DNA of 64,000 nucleotides from Streptomyces flaveolus (GTDB lineage Bacteria; Actinomycetota; Actinomycetes; Streptomycetales; Streptomycetaceae): positions 186,001-250,000 of the forward strand of contig NZ_JNWV01000009.1 in NCBI RefSeq assembly GCF_000716535.1, given 5' to 3'. Of the stretch, positions 46,997 through 56,281 are shown piece after piece. The notes below the pieces were generated by a model. It did no database searches. It saw only the letters and a list, made by a program, of their open reading frames with translations, and was not told where the DNA came from. Every line of letters begins with the position of its first letter. The first letter of the stretch is position 1. Position numbers and translations under genes: made by a program.

Positions 46997-49279
46997 TCAG
47001 TCCTTGTAGGGAGGCCGACCACGGTAGTCGTTCTCGTGGGAGCCGGTGCCCAGGTAGCTGCTCTTTGTTTCTTCGACCCATTGCTGCTGGTCAGCGATAG
47101 CCCTGGCGTTTGGGTGGTCCTTGAAGTACGCATCGTAGGTCGATCCGAGATCGTCGACCCCTCGGCCGTAGAATTCACGGCTCGTCATCTGTGACGGGAT
47201 CAAAGGATCGGATTCCGCGCCATCCGTCGCCTTGTCGATCTCGTGTCCGAGCAGCGTATTGGCCGCATTGGTGATCGTGTCGGTGGCGACCGGGGCGATG
47301 ACAACTGCGGCAGCCGTGGAACCAGGGAGCGGAATGGAGGCGACGCCACCCGCGACTACTGCCCCGACCAGCAGCTTCTTCCAGTCACCCGACCGACCCA
47401 GTGCCTTGTTGGCTTCCTCTGAATTCTCGCCGTACGTCGTCGCCGCCTGCTCGACGCGGGAATTGTCCAGAATGCCGCGGGCTTCCGCGCCCACTGACAT
47501 GATGTCCCGAGCCTGGTTCATATTTGCATCACTGGTCGGCGGATGGGCGTCGAGCATGCTCAAGGTGTAAACATGCTGCGCTGCTGTCACGGCCTTGTGC
47601 GAGTTCTCGTCCTGGCCGAGGACGCTCAGGAAATCGATGGCTCCCTGGTTGCCAAAGTGGGCGCGTCCGGCATATCGGGCAGGGAAGTCGCTCGCGTCCT
47701 TGCTGTGGTCCCCGATACCGGACAGCTCGTAGTCGATGTCATCGATGTACGCCCCAGCCATCTTGCCCAGGCTGTCGGCCAGCTCGGGCTGATCGTGCAG
47801 CATCTTCGGGCCGTCCTCTCCACCGTAAAGGTAGGCGACCTGTTCCATGACACCTGCCGTGGCTGCGGTGCGACGATCACCCGTGGCGATGTCCTTCGCG
47901 GACGCATCGGCGGAGTAGCCGGTCGTGGCCGCCTCCAGTGCGCGTCCGAGTGAGTTGCGCGCCGCGACGTAGTCGTGGTTGCCCTCCATCGTGGCGTCGG
48001 AGACCCAAACTCGTTCCGTCGTCAGGTACTTCAGGTGCTCGTTGACCTCGGAGTCCTTGCGGACTGTGTCACCGCTGCCGTCGGGCTGGGCGAAGAACTG
48101 CGTCGACGCATCAGGATTGTGACCGAGCGCTTCCAGGAATCCGGTCATTGGGTCGCGGCCACGATCGTTTTTGTAGCCCCAGTAGTTGAGGTCGCCGTCA
48201 TTGAAGTTGTTGACCCAGGCGTTGATGCCCTGGCCGTTCACCTTCTTGTCGTACGCGACGAGCTTGTCGCCGTAGTCGTTGAGGAACTGGTCGTCGTAGT
48301 CACCGAAGCGCATGAGGTTGCTCATGACCGCGTAACCAGTCGGGTTGCCCGCGTCGTCGATCCCGAGCTGGTCGGGACCCAGCCGGATCATCTGCCGCTC
48401 CCAGTTCTGCATCTTGTCGCTGTCCGAGAGGGTGGCTTGACCGACGATGATTCCTAGGTTCTTCTGGAGCTGTTTTGCTTGCTTGGCGCGGTCGGGGTCG
48501 TAAGTTCCCTGGTAGGGATCGGCGATGCCGGCCCAGAAGGTGAGTACCTTCTTCGGGCCGACCTGCGTGGCGAACTCTTCCGCGAACAGAGGGTCATTCT
48601 TGTACTTGGCCAGGGCCGAGTTGAGTGAGGCGAGCTCTGTACTCGTCACGTCGTGCGGGTTCTTCGCAAGGATCTTGGCCATCCGGTCGGCGTCCGCGAC
48701 CGCCTTGGCGGCTTCGTCCCGGGTTTCGTAGTGGGCGCCGGAGAAGCCGTACTTCGCCTGGTCGACGAGGAGTCGGAGCGCCTTGGCCGCAGTACTGTCG
48801 CTCTCGGTCGCCTTGTTGAGAATGCGCTGAATCTCGTTGCGTAGGTCCTCGACGTCTTGCTGGCTGACCGCGCTTGTGCTGCCACTTGGGTCGGAAGCCC
48901 AGTCAGGACGAGGATTACCGGCGACGGTGAAGGTCCCGCCGCCGGTGTCGATCACGGTGCAGTATTTGTACGGTGCGCGTTCGAGGGTCTCGTTCAGCTG
49001 ATCGCGGTACCTGATGAGTTCGCCACGGGTGTCCTTGAGGATCTTCGTGATGGAGTCCGCCTGCGTGTGGGCGTCCGCGAACTCCTCCGCGGTCTTGCCG
49101 ACGAACTCTCGGCTCACCTGTGCGTTGACGCCAGCCCAGTTCGCCTTGTCCGCGCGACTCTTCAGGTTGCTCTGGGCGTCTTCCTTCAGTGTCGCCAGGT
49201 TCTTCGTCATCTCCTCCCAGTCGGTGATGGCCTCACCGAGCTGCGAGAAGTTCCCGTGGCGCAATGCATCGAGATCCAT
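46997..49279 (-). CDS. 760-residue T7SS-type protein (DUF6571-like)
   Basis: Residues 1-110 are helical with a WAG turn (DKANWAGVNAQVSREFVGKT), typical of ESX/LXG-type export domains, and FADAHTQADSITKILKDTRG. The middle (about 150-620) is a long helical domain with aromatic clusters (FWAGIADPYQGTYDPDRAKQ, WVNNFNDGDLNYWGYKNDRG) that resembles the DUF6571 family as I recall it. A hydrophobic segment near 645-690 (LLVGAVVAGGVASIPLPGST) could be a membrane hairpin. C-terminal tail YLGTGSHENDYRGRPPYKD. Five bases separate it from the upstream WXG-like partner gene. Probably a substrate or cell-surface component. Confidence 0.78.
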   Translation of the reverse strand: MDLDALRHGNFSQLGEAITDWEEMTKNLATLKEDAQSNLKSRADKANWAGVNAQVSREFVGKTAEEFADAHTQADSITKILKDTRGELIRYRDQLNETLERAPYKYCTVIDTGGGTFTVAGNPRPDWASDPSGSTSAVSQQDVEDLRNEIQRILNKATESDSTAAKALRLLVDQAKYGFSGAHYETRDEAAKAVADADRMAKILAKNPHDVTSTELASLNSALAKYKNDPLFAEEFATQVGPKKVLTFWAGIADPYQGTYDPDRAKQAKQLQKNLGIIVGQATLSDSDKMQNWERQMIRLGPDQLGIDDAGNPTGYAVMSNLMRFGDYDDQFLNDYGDKLVAYDKKVNGQGINAWVNNFNDGDLNYWGYKNDRGRDPMTGFLEALGHNPDASTQFFAQPDGSGDTVRKDSEVNEHLKYLTTERVWVSDATMEGNHDYVAARNSLGRALEAATTGYSADASAKDIATGDRRTAATAGVMEQVAYLYGGEDGPKMLHDQPELADSLGKMAGAYIDDIDYELSGIGDHSKDASDFPARYAGRAHFGNQGAIDFLSVLGQDENSHKAVTAAQHVYTLSMLDAHPPTSDANMNQARDIMSVGAEARGILDNSRVEQAATTYGENSEEANKALGRSGDWKKLLVGAVVAGGVASIPLPGSTAAAVVIAPVATDTITNAANTLLGHEIDKATDGAESDPLIPSQMTSREFYGRGVDDLGSTYDAYFKDHPNARAIADQQQWVEETKSSYLGTGSHENDYRGRPPYKD

Positions 49280-49284
49280 GGCCG

Positions 49285-49734
49285 TCAGCTGCCTTTCCGC
49301 TCCTCAAAGCCCTGGTCGAGCTGGGAGATGCTGCTGAGAGTGCCGGCGATATAGGACTCGTCGGCGGCGTGCTGGTTCTTGGTGTAGCGGAGGTGGTTGG
49401 AGATGTGGGCACAGGCGTCGAGGAGGCTCTGTACCTGGTCCACCCAGCGCTCGGCTACATGATCGAGGGCAGCCCCGATGTCGAACCCCTCAGTCTTCAG
49501 TCCTCCAGCCGCCTTGATGGAGGACATACGGGCATGATCGCTGAACCGGCTGAAGTCCTGGAACAATTCGTGGGCGGCGGAACCGATCGCGGAGAGGTCC
49601 TCTTGGTACACGGTGAGATCGCCACGCGTATTCTCGCCGCCTCCGTTGTCGGGAGTTACATGGTTGAGCTGCATATGGGCTGACTGGTTCTGTGCTGCCT
49701 TTGCTTTCAGCTGTTCCCACTCGTCCCACGCCAT
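49285..49734 (-). CDS. WXG100-like partner protein of the eccC operon
   Basis: 149 residues; GGGAGGA before ATG. Helical throughout (DEWEQLKAKAAQNQSAHMQL, LSAIGSAAHELFQDFSRFSD, VDQVQSLLDACAHISNHLRY), resembling long ESX-type partners. No WXG triplet. Located between eccC and the 760-residue protein and five bases ahead of the latter, so it is probably its co-secreted partner or chaperone. Confidence 0.78.
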   Translation of the reverse strand: MAWDEWEQLKAKAAQNQSAHMQLNHVTPDNGGGENTRGDLTVYQEDLSAIGSAAHELFQDFSRFSDHARMSSIKAAGGLKTEGFDIGAALDHVAERWVDQVQSLLDACAHISNHLRYTKNQHAADESYIAGTLSSISQLDQGFEERKGS

Positions 49735-49806
49735 GCGCGGTTCCTCCCGTCTTTCCGCTCCGGCCGATCAGCGGGAGCGTCGTCAGATCAGCAGTGCCTG
49801 CGTGCC

Positions 49807-52800
49807 TCAATTCTCTACATCCACCAGCCCGACCTGAACCATCGGCTTCCCCCGCTTCCGAGAAACGAAGATCCCCCGCCCCGCCGGCATCGGCCGTGGC
49901 CGGACGCCGCCCAGCAGGTCGCCCTCGGCCGGGTCGCCCGCGAGGACCACGCCTTGGGCGCCGAGTTCCTTGATGCGCTGCATGAAGGACTCGTAGCCGG
50001 CGCGGCCGGCGCCTGCCGTGGAGCGGGCGATGATGAAGCGGACGCCGACGTCGCGGGCGAACGGCAGCAGTTCCGTCAGGCCCGCCAGCGGGTTGCCGCT
50101 CGACGTGGACACGAGGTCGTAGTCGTCGATGATGACGTACACCGTGGGGCCCCGCCACCAGCTGCGGTTGCGCAGCTGCTCCGGGGTCACGTCGGCGGTC
50201 GGGGTGCGGCGCTGCATCAGGTCGGCCAGTGCGTCCATGTGGTGCTGCATCTGGTTCGACATGGGGATGTACTCGGCCAGGTGCGACTTCGGGGTCACCC
50301 CGAGCAGCGAGCGCCGGTTGTCGACGACGAAGAGCTTGCAGGTGTTGCCGTCGTACCGCTCGGTCAGGCGCTTGATCAGCAGCTTCAGCAGGTTCGACTT
50401 GCCGGACTCGCTCTCCCCGAACACCAGGAAGAACGGGTCCTGTTCGAAGTCCACGAACACCGGCTCCAGGTTGTCCTCGTCGAGGGCGAAGGAGATGCCG
50501 CGGTTCGGGAAACGGTCGCCCGGCGGAAGCTGCGTGGCCGGGAACTCGCGGGGCAGCAGGCGCACCTCGGGGGCGCCCGGCTCCTGCCAGTGGCGGGTGA
50601 CCTCGGCCGCGAGGGCGGTCGTCGCCTCAGCGAGGTCCGTGTCGGACGAGAGGCCGTCGATGCGCGGGACCGCCGCCATGAAGTGCTGCTTCTGCGGGGT
50701 CTGACCGCGTCCCGGTACGCCGGTGGGGACGTTGGCCGCGATCTTGCGGTCGATCTCGGAGTCCATGGGGTCGCCCAGCCGGAGCTCGAGGCGGTTCATC
50801 AGGTGGTCCTTGAGGTTCGCGCGGACCTCCATCGAGCGCGAAGCGGTCAGAACCAGGTGGATGCCGTACCCCAGGCCACGCGCGGCGATGTCCAGCACCA
50901 GCGGTTCCAAGGCCTCGTAGTCCGTGCGGAAGTTGCCCCACCCGTCGATGACCAGGAAGACGTCACCCCAGGGCTGGTCGGTCACCGAGATGTCCCCCCG
51001 CGCGCGACGGGTGCGGAACTCCGCGATGGAGGAGATGCCCGCCGAGCGGAAGTACTCCTCGCGCCGGGTCATGACGCCGTACACCTCGGCCGCCGTGCGC
51101 CGGACCTTCTCCGGGTCCAGACGGGAGGCGACACCGCCCACATGCGGCAGGCCGGCCACCGAGGCCATACCGCCACCACCGAAGTCCAGGCCGTAGAACT
51201 GCACTTCCCACGGGGTGTGCGTCAGCGCGAACGAAGCGATGATCGAACGCAGCAGCGTCGACTTGCCGGACTGCGGGCCGCCGATGATCTGCATATGGCC
51301 GGCCGCGCCGCCGAAGTCCAGCCACAGCGGGTCGCGCCGCTGCTCGTACGGCTTGTCGATCAGGCCGGCCGGGATGACGAGCCTGCCCGCGCCCTCGTAG
51401 CCCGGCTGGGTCATACCGCGGCCGGGCACCGGGGCGAGCCCCGGCAGCAGCGCGTCGAGCGACGGCGGGCTGTCCAGCGGGGGCAGCCACACCTGGTGGG
51501 CGGCGGGGCCCTGCGCCTCCAGACGCCGCACGATCACGTCGAGGACGGTGTCCGCGAGCGCGTCGTCCTGCCGCTTGTCGGCCTCCTCCTGCCGCTGCTG
51601 CGGGATCGGCACGTACTGCACCGGGACCTCGGCCGCCGTGAAGAGGACCGGCCTGCGGTCGACGGGCAGCGGGCCACCGAGCGCCGCGGCCTGCTGCGAG
51701 CTGGTGCGGTACACCCCGGAGACGTACGCGGCCTTGAAGCGCACCATCTCGTCCGTGCCGAACTTCAGGAAACCGGAACCCGGCACGTTCGGCAGCTCGT
51801 AGGCGTCCGGGACACCGAGCGCGGCACGGGACTCGGCCGCCGAGAACGTCCGCAGACCGATCCGGTAGGAGAGGTACGTCTCCAGGCCCCTCAGACGGCC
51901 CTCCTCCAGGCGCTGCGAGGCCAGCAGCAGGTGCACGCCCAGCGAACGGCCGATACGGCCGATCTGTACGAACATCTCGATGAAGTCCGGCTTGGCGGTC
52001 AGCAGCTCGCTGAACTCGTCGATCACCAGGACGAGGGACGGGATCGGCTGCAGCGGGGCGCCCGCCGCGCGTGCCTTCTCGTAGTCGTGGATGTTGGCGT
52101 AGTTGCCCGCGTCGCGGAGCATCTCCTGTCGGCGGTTCAGCTCACCGCGGATGGAGTCGCCCATGCGGTCGACCAGGGTCAGGTCGTCCGCGAGGTTGGT
52201 GATGACGGCCGCCACGTGCGGCATCTGCGACATACCCGCGAAGGTCGCACCGCCCTTGAAGTCCGCGAGGACGAAGTTGAGCGTTTCCGAGGAGTGGGTG
52301 ACGGCGAGACCCAGTACCAGGGTGCGCAGCAGTTCGGACTTGCCGGAACCGGTCGCACCGACACACAGACCGTGCGGGCCCATGCCTTCCTGCGCCGCCT
52401 CCTTGAGGTCGAGCATCACGGGCCGGCCGTCCTCGCCGACACCGATCGGCACGCGCAGCCGTTCCGACTGAGAGCGGGGCCGCCAGGTCCGCTTCGGGTC
52501 GACCGAGGCGGCGTCGCCCAGGTTCAGCAGGTCGGTGAACTCCAGGTTGGCGAGCAGCGGTTCGTCGTCGTCGCCGCCCGATGCCACGCGCAGCGGTGCC
52601 AGTTGACGCGCCAACGCCTCCGCCGCCTCGTACGAAAGGACGTCCGGGGTTCCCTCGTAGACCATGCCGTGAGCGGACTCCAGCCGCAGTTCCCTGGGCT
52701 GTACGACGACCGACAGGTCGCCGCGTCCGATGGTGAGGTCGCCCGGCACGACCTCCAGGACCGTCACGCCCTGCAGGCCCTCGGGGTTGGCCAGCAAGGA

Positions 52801-53778
52801 GGTGGGCGGCAAGGAGACGCCGTCGAGCACCACCACCAGATGCGGCTGCTCGGGAACGGGCGCCCCGGAGGGGTGGAAACGAGGGCGGCCCTCCAGGCGG
52901 GAGGCGAGCCGGTCCTCCAGCTCCACCGGGTCGGTGCTGATCAGGCGCATGCTGCCGGCACCGTCGGTGACGCCCGGGGCCTGCACGTGCGGCAGCCACT
53001 TGGCCCACTCCCATTCGGGCGCCGACTCACGCGCGGTGACGACGGCGATGACCAGGTCCTCGGGGGAGTGCAGCGAGGCGAGGGAGGCGGTGACGGCCCG
53101 GGCGGTGCCGCGCACGGTGCCCGGCTCGCCGCTGATCGTCACGTGGTAGAAGGCGCGCAGCGACACCGCCATCGGCAGGTCGTCGAGGGTGCTGTGCGTC
53201 GACAGGAAGCGCTGCATGGCGCCGGCGGTCAGCGGCTCCAACTCGTCGACCGGGGCGGTCTGGGGTGGGATCAGGGGCGTGGCCAGAGCCTGCGGACCGA
53301 GGCCCACGCGCACCTGCCCGAAGTCCTCGTCGGCGGTGCGCCGTTCCCACACCCGGCTGCCCTCGGCGACCAGAGCCCACAGTTGCTCCGGTGAAGGGTG
53401 CAGGTAGTACTGGGTGTCGCGCTGGGTCTTCGCGGTCTCCACGGCGGCGCGGCGGGTCTGCGACAGATAACGGAGGTAGTCACGGCGCAGGTCGGCCATC
53501 TGCCCCTGGTTGCCGCGGCGGTAGCGGACGAGCATCGAGATGCCCATGGCGATCGTCGAGGCCACCATCACCAGGCCCATGATCTTCATGAAGGGCTGGG
53601 CCTGCGGGTTGAAGAAGAACACCACGGATCCGCCCATGCCCAGCATGGGCAGGAGCTGCATCAGTGCGCCTTCCTGCTGACCGCGCGGCAGTTCCGGCGG
53701 AGCCTGCAGCACGACCTCGTCCGTGGGCACTTCCTTCGGCAGTGCCCGCGGGGGGCGCTTGACGACGATGTGGCTCAC
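49807..53778 (-). CDS. eccC: type VII secretion ATPase EccC (fused EccCa/EccCb)
   Basis: 1323 residues. Motor and substrate receptor of the ESX machine. Two membrane helices at about 40-85 (LPMLGMGGSVVFFFNPQ, then IMGLVMVASTIAMGISMLVR) are followed by a DUF domain and three FtsK/SpoIIIE-type ATPases with Walker A lysines K480 (GATGSGKSE), K839 (GGPQSGKST) and K1127 (GESESGKSN). ATPase 1 keeps the catalytic pair in LVLVIDEFSELL; ATPase 2 (FLVIDGWGNF) and 3 (VYVIIDDYDLV) lack the normal Glu, the state described for EccC, where only ATPase 1 is fully active. First gene of a minus-strand operon, divergent from eccD. Confidence 0.97.
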   Translation of the reverse strand: MSHIVVKRPPRALPKEVPTDEVVLQAPPELPRGQQEGALMQLLPMLGMGGSVVFFFNPQAQPFMKIMGLVMVASTIAMGISMLVRYRRGNQGQMADLRRDYLRYLSQTRRAAVETAKTQRDTQYYLHPSPEQLWALVAEGSRVWERRTADEDFGQVRVGLGPQALATPLIPPQTAPVDELEPLTAGAMQRFLSTHSTLDDLPMAVSLRAFYHVTISGEPGTVRGTARAVTASLASLHSPEDLVIAVVTARESAPEWEWAKWLPHVQAPGVTDGAGSMRLISTDPVELEDRLASRLEGRPRFHPSGAPVPEQPHLVVVLDGVSLPPTSLLANPEGLQGVTVLEVVPGDLTIGRGDLSVVVQPRELRLESAHGMVYEGTPDVLSYEAAEALARQLAPLRVASGGDDDEPLLANLEFTDLLNLGDAASVDPKRTWRPRSQSERLRVPIGVGEDGRPVMLDLKEAAQEGMGPHGLCVGATGSGKSELLRTLVLGLAVTHSSETLNFVLADFKGGATFAGMSQMPHVAAVITNLADDLTLVDRMGDSIRGELNRRQEMLRDAGNYANIHDYEKARAAGAPLQPIPSLVLVIDEFSELLTAKPDFIEMFVQIGRIGRSLGVHLLLASQRLEEGRLRGLETYLSYRIGLRTFSAAESRAALGVPDAYELPNVPGSGFLKFGTDEMVRFKAAYVSGVYRTSSQQAAALGGPLPVDRRPVLFTAAEVPVQYVPIPQQRQEEADKRQDDALADTVLDVIVRRLEAQGPAAHQVWLPPLDSPPSLDALLPGLAPVPGRGMTQPGYEGAGRLVIPAGLIDKPYEQRRDPLWLDFGGAAGHMQIIGGPQSGKSTLLRSIIASFALTHTPWEVQFYGLDFGGGGMASVAGLPHVGGVASRLDPEKVRRTAAEVYGVMTRREEYFRSAGISSIAEFRTRRARGDISVTDQPWGDVFLVIDGWGNFRTDYEALEPLVLDIAARGLGYGIHLVLTASRSMEVRANLKDHLMNRLELRLGDPMDSEIDRKIAANVPTGVPGRGQTPQKQHFMAAVPRIDGLSSDTDLAEATTALAAEVTRHWQEPGAPEVRLLPREFPATQLPPGDRFPNRGISFALDEDNLEPVFVDFEQDPFFLVFGESESGKSNLLKLLIKRLTERYDGNTCKLFVVDNRRSLLGVTPKSHLAEYIPMSNQMQHHMDALADLMQRRTPTADVTPEQLRNRSWWRGPTVYVIIDDYDLVSTSSGNPLAGLTELLPFARDVGVRFIIARSTAGAGRAGYESFMQRIKELGAQGVVLAGDPAEGDLLGGVRPRPMPAGRGIFVSRKRGKPMVQVGLVDVEN

Positions 53779-54108
53779 TACGCACCAATTCCCTTGCCGG
53801 ACCGAGATGTTTCATCCGCCGCCCCGTGTCAGGCGGACGTCGATCGCGAACCGCGATCCTACTGACAACCACTGACAACGGCGGGCGGTAGGGTGCCGGT
53901 GAAGCGCGTGAGCAGTTGCGAATCGTTTTGGGAAAACCCGGGCAATCCGCACCTGTTCGAAGTAAGCGTCTCCTGCAGATCCCGGCCAGAACCGCTCGGT
54001 CGGCCGGTGGAGCGGGAAGGCGTCGCACAACCTACACAGCATCTTTACGGGCGGAAGGTGCGCGGTGGCACCGTAGGCCGCCCCACCACCGACGAGGGGG
54101 AACAGCAG
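53779..54108. other. 330-bp divergent promoter region of eccC and eccD
   Basis: Holds a 17-bp palindrome (53842-53858), a direct repeat (53861-53880) and a small inverted repeat GTTTT-GGG-AAAAC (53925-53937), all between the two machinery genes. No gene is seen. Confidence 0.6.
53842..53880. promoter_or_regulatory. candidate operator: palindrome plus direct repeat between eccC and eccD
   Basis: Perfect palindrome GATCGCG-AAC-CGCGATC at 53842-53858, followed by two 10-bp direct repeats ACTGACAACC and ACTGACAACG at 53861-53880, exactly one helical turn apart. The location 64-102 bp upstream of the eccC start codon fits a regulatory site. Confidence 0.5.
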
Positions 54109-55623
54109 GTGAGCATGACGGCCTCCGCGCCGGCCGGCGCGACCGGTGGACCGGGCACCGGAGCCCCTTCCGGAGCGGGCATGGGATTCGGCTTCTGCCG
54201 CGTCACCATCGTGGCGCCCGACAGTCGCATCGACGTCGCGCTGCCCGACGACGTACCGGTCGCCGACCTCTACCCGGAGATCCTGCGCCTGTCCCAGCAG
54301 GGCCCGGCCGAGGGTGCTCCGGTCGGCTACCACCTCGTACGCCGTGACGGCACCGTCCTCGACGGCGCCCGGTCCTTCACGGCCCAGCGCATCCTCGACG
54401 GCGAGCTGCTCACCCTGCGCCCGTTCGCCGAGTCGCTGCCCCCGGCCGTCCTCGACGACGTCTCCGAGGCGGTGGCCGCCGCCGTCACCCGGGACCGCAC
54501 CCTGTGGAGCGGCGACCTCACCCGCGCCGCCGGTCTCGTCGCGGGCGGCATCCTGCCCGCGCTGCTCGCGTTCGTGGCCTGGAGCTCGCAGATCCGGCAC
54601 GACATGCACAGCCTGCAGGGCATCATCGCGGGCGTCTGCGGCATCCTGCTCGTCACCATCGCGTGCGTACGCGCGCGTGTGTACGACGACCGAGGCTCCG
54701 CCGTCGCGCTGGGACTTGGCGCCCTGCCCAACGTCGCCGTGGCCGGCTCGGGCCTGCTGTCGCTCTCCGCCGGTGAGGGCATCGGGCGACTGCAGTTCCT
54801 GCTCGCCTGCACGACCGTCCTGGTCGCCGCCCTGGTGCTCACCCTGGTGTCGCCGGGCGGCGACGGACCCTTCGTGGCGTTCGTCTTCGCCTCCGCCATC
54901 GGTCTGATCACGACCTTCATCGCGATCCTCACCGAGCTGAGGCCCATCGAGACGGCCGCCGTCTGTGCCCCGCTCTCCGTCGTGGCGCTGGCCTTCCTCC
55001 CCGGCCTGTCCATGCGTTTCGCGCGGCTGCCCATCGGCTTCGAACCGCCCAACCCCTCCCGCGGCGGCTACGACACCGGCGAGCCCGCGCCCCAGGAGCC
55101 CGTGGACGCCGAGCGTGTGGCCGCCCAGGCCCGGCGCGGCCACGAACTCCTCGTCGGCCTCGTCGGCGGCTGCGCTCTCGTCGCGGTGGGCGCGTCCATC
55201 GTCCTCGGCTTCTCCAGCAACATCTGGGCCCAGCTGCTGGCTCTCGCGACCGGCGTGGCGATGCTCATGCGGGCGCACCTGTTCCGTTACACCGCACAGG
55301 TCGGCGCCACCCTGGCCGCGGGCCTCGCCGCCATCGTCTTCCTCGGCCTGGGGCTGGCCCTGAACCCGCCGCGGGACTATCTGATCGACGCCCTCCGGGG
55401 CGACACCCTGGCCCTCGACATCCGGAGCGTCTGGCTCGCCGCCGCCGTCGCCGCGGCCACGGCCTTGGTCACCGCGATCGCCCTGATCACCCCACGGCGC
55501 GGTGTCACCCCCTTCTGGGGGCGCTTCCTGGAGATCGCCGAAAGCTTCGTCCTGCTCACGCTGGTCCCGCTGGCCCTGGCCGTCTTCGACGTCTACGCGC
55601 AGGCGCGGGCCATGACCAGCTAG
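54109..55623 (+). CDS. eccD: type VII secretion membrane protein EccD
   Basis: 504 residues from GTG 54109 (GAGGGGGAA before); ATG 54115 is an alternative. A ubiquitin-like YukD domain lies at about 28-110 (CRVTIVAPDSRIDVALPDDV), followed by about eleven membrane helices from residue 140 on (AGLVAGGILPALLAFVAWSS to LLTLVPLALAVFDVYAQARA). EccD lines the inner-membrane channel of the ESX machine. Divergent from eccC and apparently monocistronic, ending at a bidirectional terminator. Confidence 0.95.
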   Translation: MSMTASAPAGATGGPGTGAPSGAGMGFGFCRVTIVAPDSRIDVALPDDVPVADLYPEILRLSQQGPAEGAPVGYHLVRRDGTVLDGARSFTAQRILDGELLTLRPFAESLPPAVLDDVSEAVAAAVTRDRTLWSGDLTRAAGLVAGGILPALLAFVAWSSQIRHDMHSLQGIIAGVCGILLVTIACVRARVYDDRGSAVALGLGALPNVAVAGSGLLSLSAGEGIGRLQFLLACTTVLVAALVLTLVSPGGDGPFVAFVFASAIGLITTFIAILTELRPIETAAVCAPLSVVALAFLPGLSMRFARLPIGFEPPNPSRGGYDTGEPAPQEPVDAERVAAQARRGHELLVGLVGGCALVAVGASIVLGFSSNIWAQLLALATGVAMLMRAHLFRYTAQVGATLAAGLAAIVFLGLGLALNPPRDYLIDALRGDTLALDIRSVWLAAAVAAATALVTAIALITPRRGVTPFWGRFLEIAESFVLLTLVPLALAVFDVYAQARAMTS

Positions 55624-55672
55624 GAGCCGGACGGCGGCAGCGGGCCGTCACCGGCGAGGAGCCGGATTGCAA

Positions 55673-55702
55673 AAAGGGCGGCACGCGCGCGTGCCGCCCT
55701 TT
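55673..55702. terminator. bidirectional terminator after eccD
   Basis: AAAGGGCGGCAC/GTGCCGCCCTTT, 12-bp perfect stem with a 6-base loop and A/T ends on both sides, between convergent eccD and the DUF397 gene. Confidence 0.9.
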
Positions 55703-55714
55703 CTCATGCACGGC

Positions 55715-56008
55715 TCACTGCACGTCCAGCCCCCCGTTATGAGCCATAGGCTTCAGATCGAACTCCCCGTCCCGAGCCCCCAGCACGAACGCCCGCCACT
55801 CCGCCTCGGTGTAGCGCAGCACCGTGTCCGGGTCGAGCGAGGACCGCATCGCCACCGCGCCGCCGGGCAGGTACGCGATCTCGACCCGCTCCTCGTGCTC
55901 CTCCGTGCCCGGCGCGCAGTGCCACTCGACGCCCGAGATGTCGAGGGCGTACAGCTCGTCCCGCTCCCGCTCCTTGCGCGCCTTGATCTCCGCTTCCGTT
56001 TCCGCCAT
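55715..56008 (-). CDS. DUF397 family protein
   Basis: 97 residues from ATG 56008. The DUF397 core is the C-terminal VEWHCAPG..., MRSSLDPDTVLRYTEAEWRA and FVLGARDGEFDL. A charged N-terminal extension (AEIKARKERERDELYALD) makes it longer than the usual 60-70 residues. DUF397 proteins normally pair with an XRE-type regulator (as with BldB/WhiJ-type systems in Streptomyces), but no such gene is next to it here. Function unknown. Confidence 0.85.
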   Translation of the reverse strand: MAETEAEIKARKERERDELYALDISGVEWHCAPGTEEHEERVEIAYLPGGAVAMRSSLDPDTVLRYTEAEWRAFVLGARDGEFDLKPMAHNGGLDVQ

Positions 56009-56281
56009 CGTGCAGCGACCCCTTCCCGAGGTAGGTACGGTCCGGGCGCTCACCCTAGTGGCCGGGGCCGTCCCACCAGGACGGTTCGCCGACCCGGCGT
56101 AAGGTGCCCGCCACCGCCTGGTACCCTGAGTGACGGCCGTTTGTGTACGCACCCCCGGAACCGCCCCGTGCTCGTTCTGGAGGCCGCGCCCAGCGGATCC
56201 CCGCCTCCCGAGTAACGGAAGCTCCCCCGAGACGTAGACCGGGGGCACTCGGTGGCACTCAACAGACTATGAGGAGTACGC

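Noticed and set aside
49954..53394. 1146-codon plus-strand open frame opposite eccC
   Set aside because: Codon-position mirror of eccC, rich in Arg/His/Val/Gln with no recognisable domain or ribosome site.
27755..55623. Recently acquired genomic island
   Set aside because: The T7SS genes match the window in composition, no integrase or tRNA attachment site is present, and the locus sits in a conserved core context, which favours vertical inheritance apart from the local cassette duplication.
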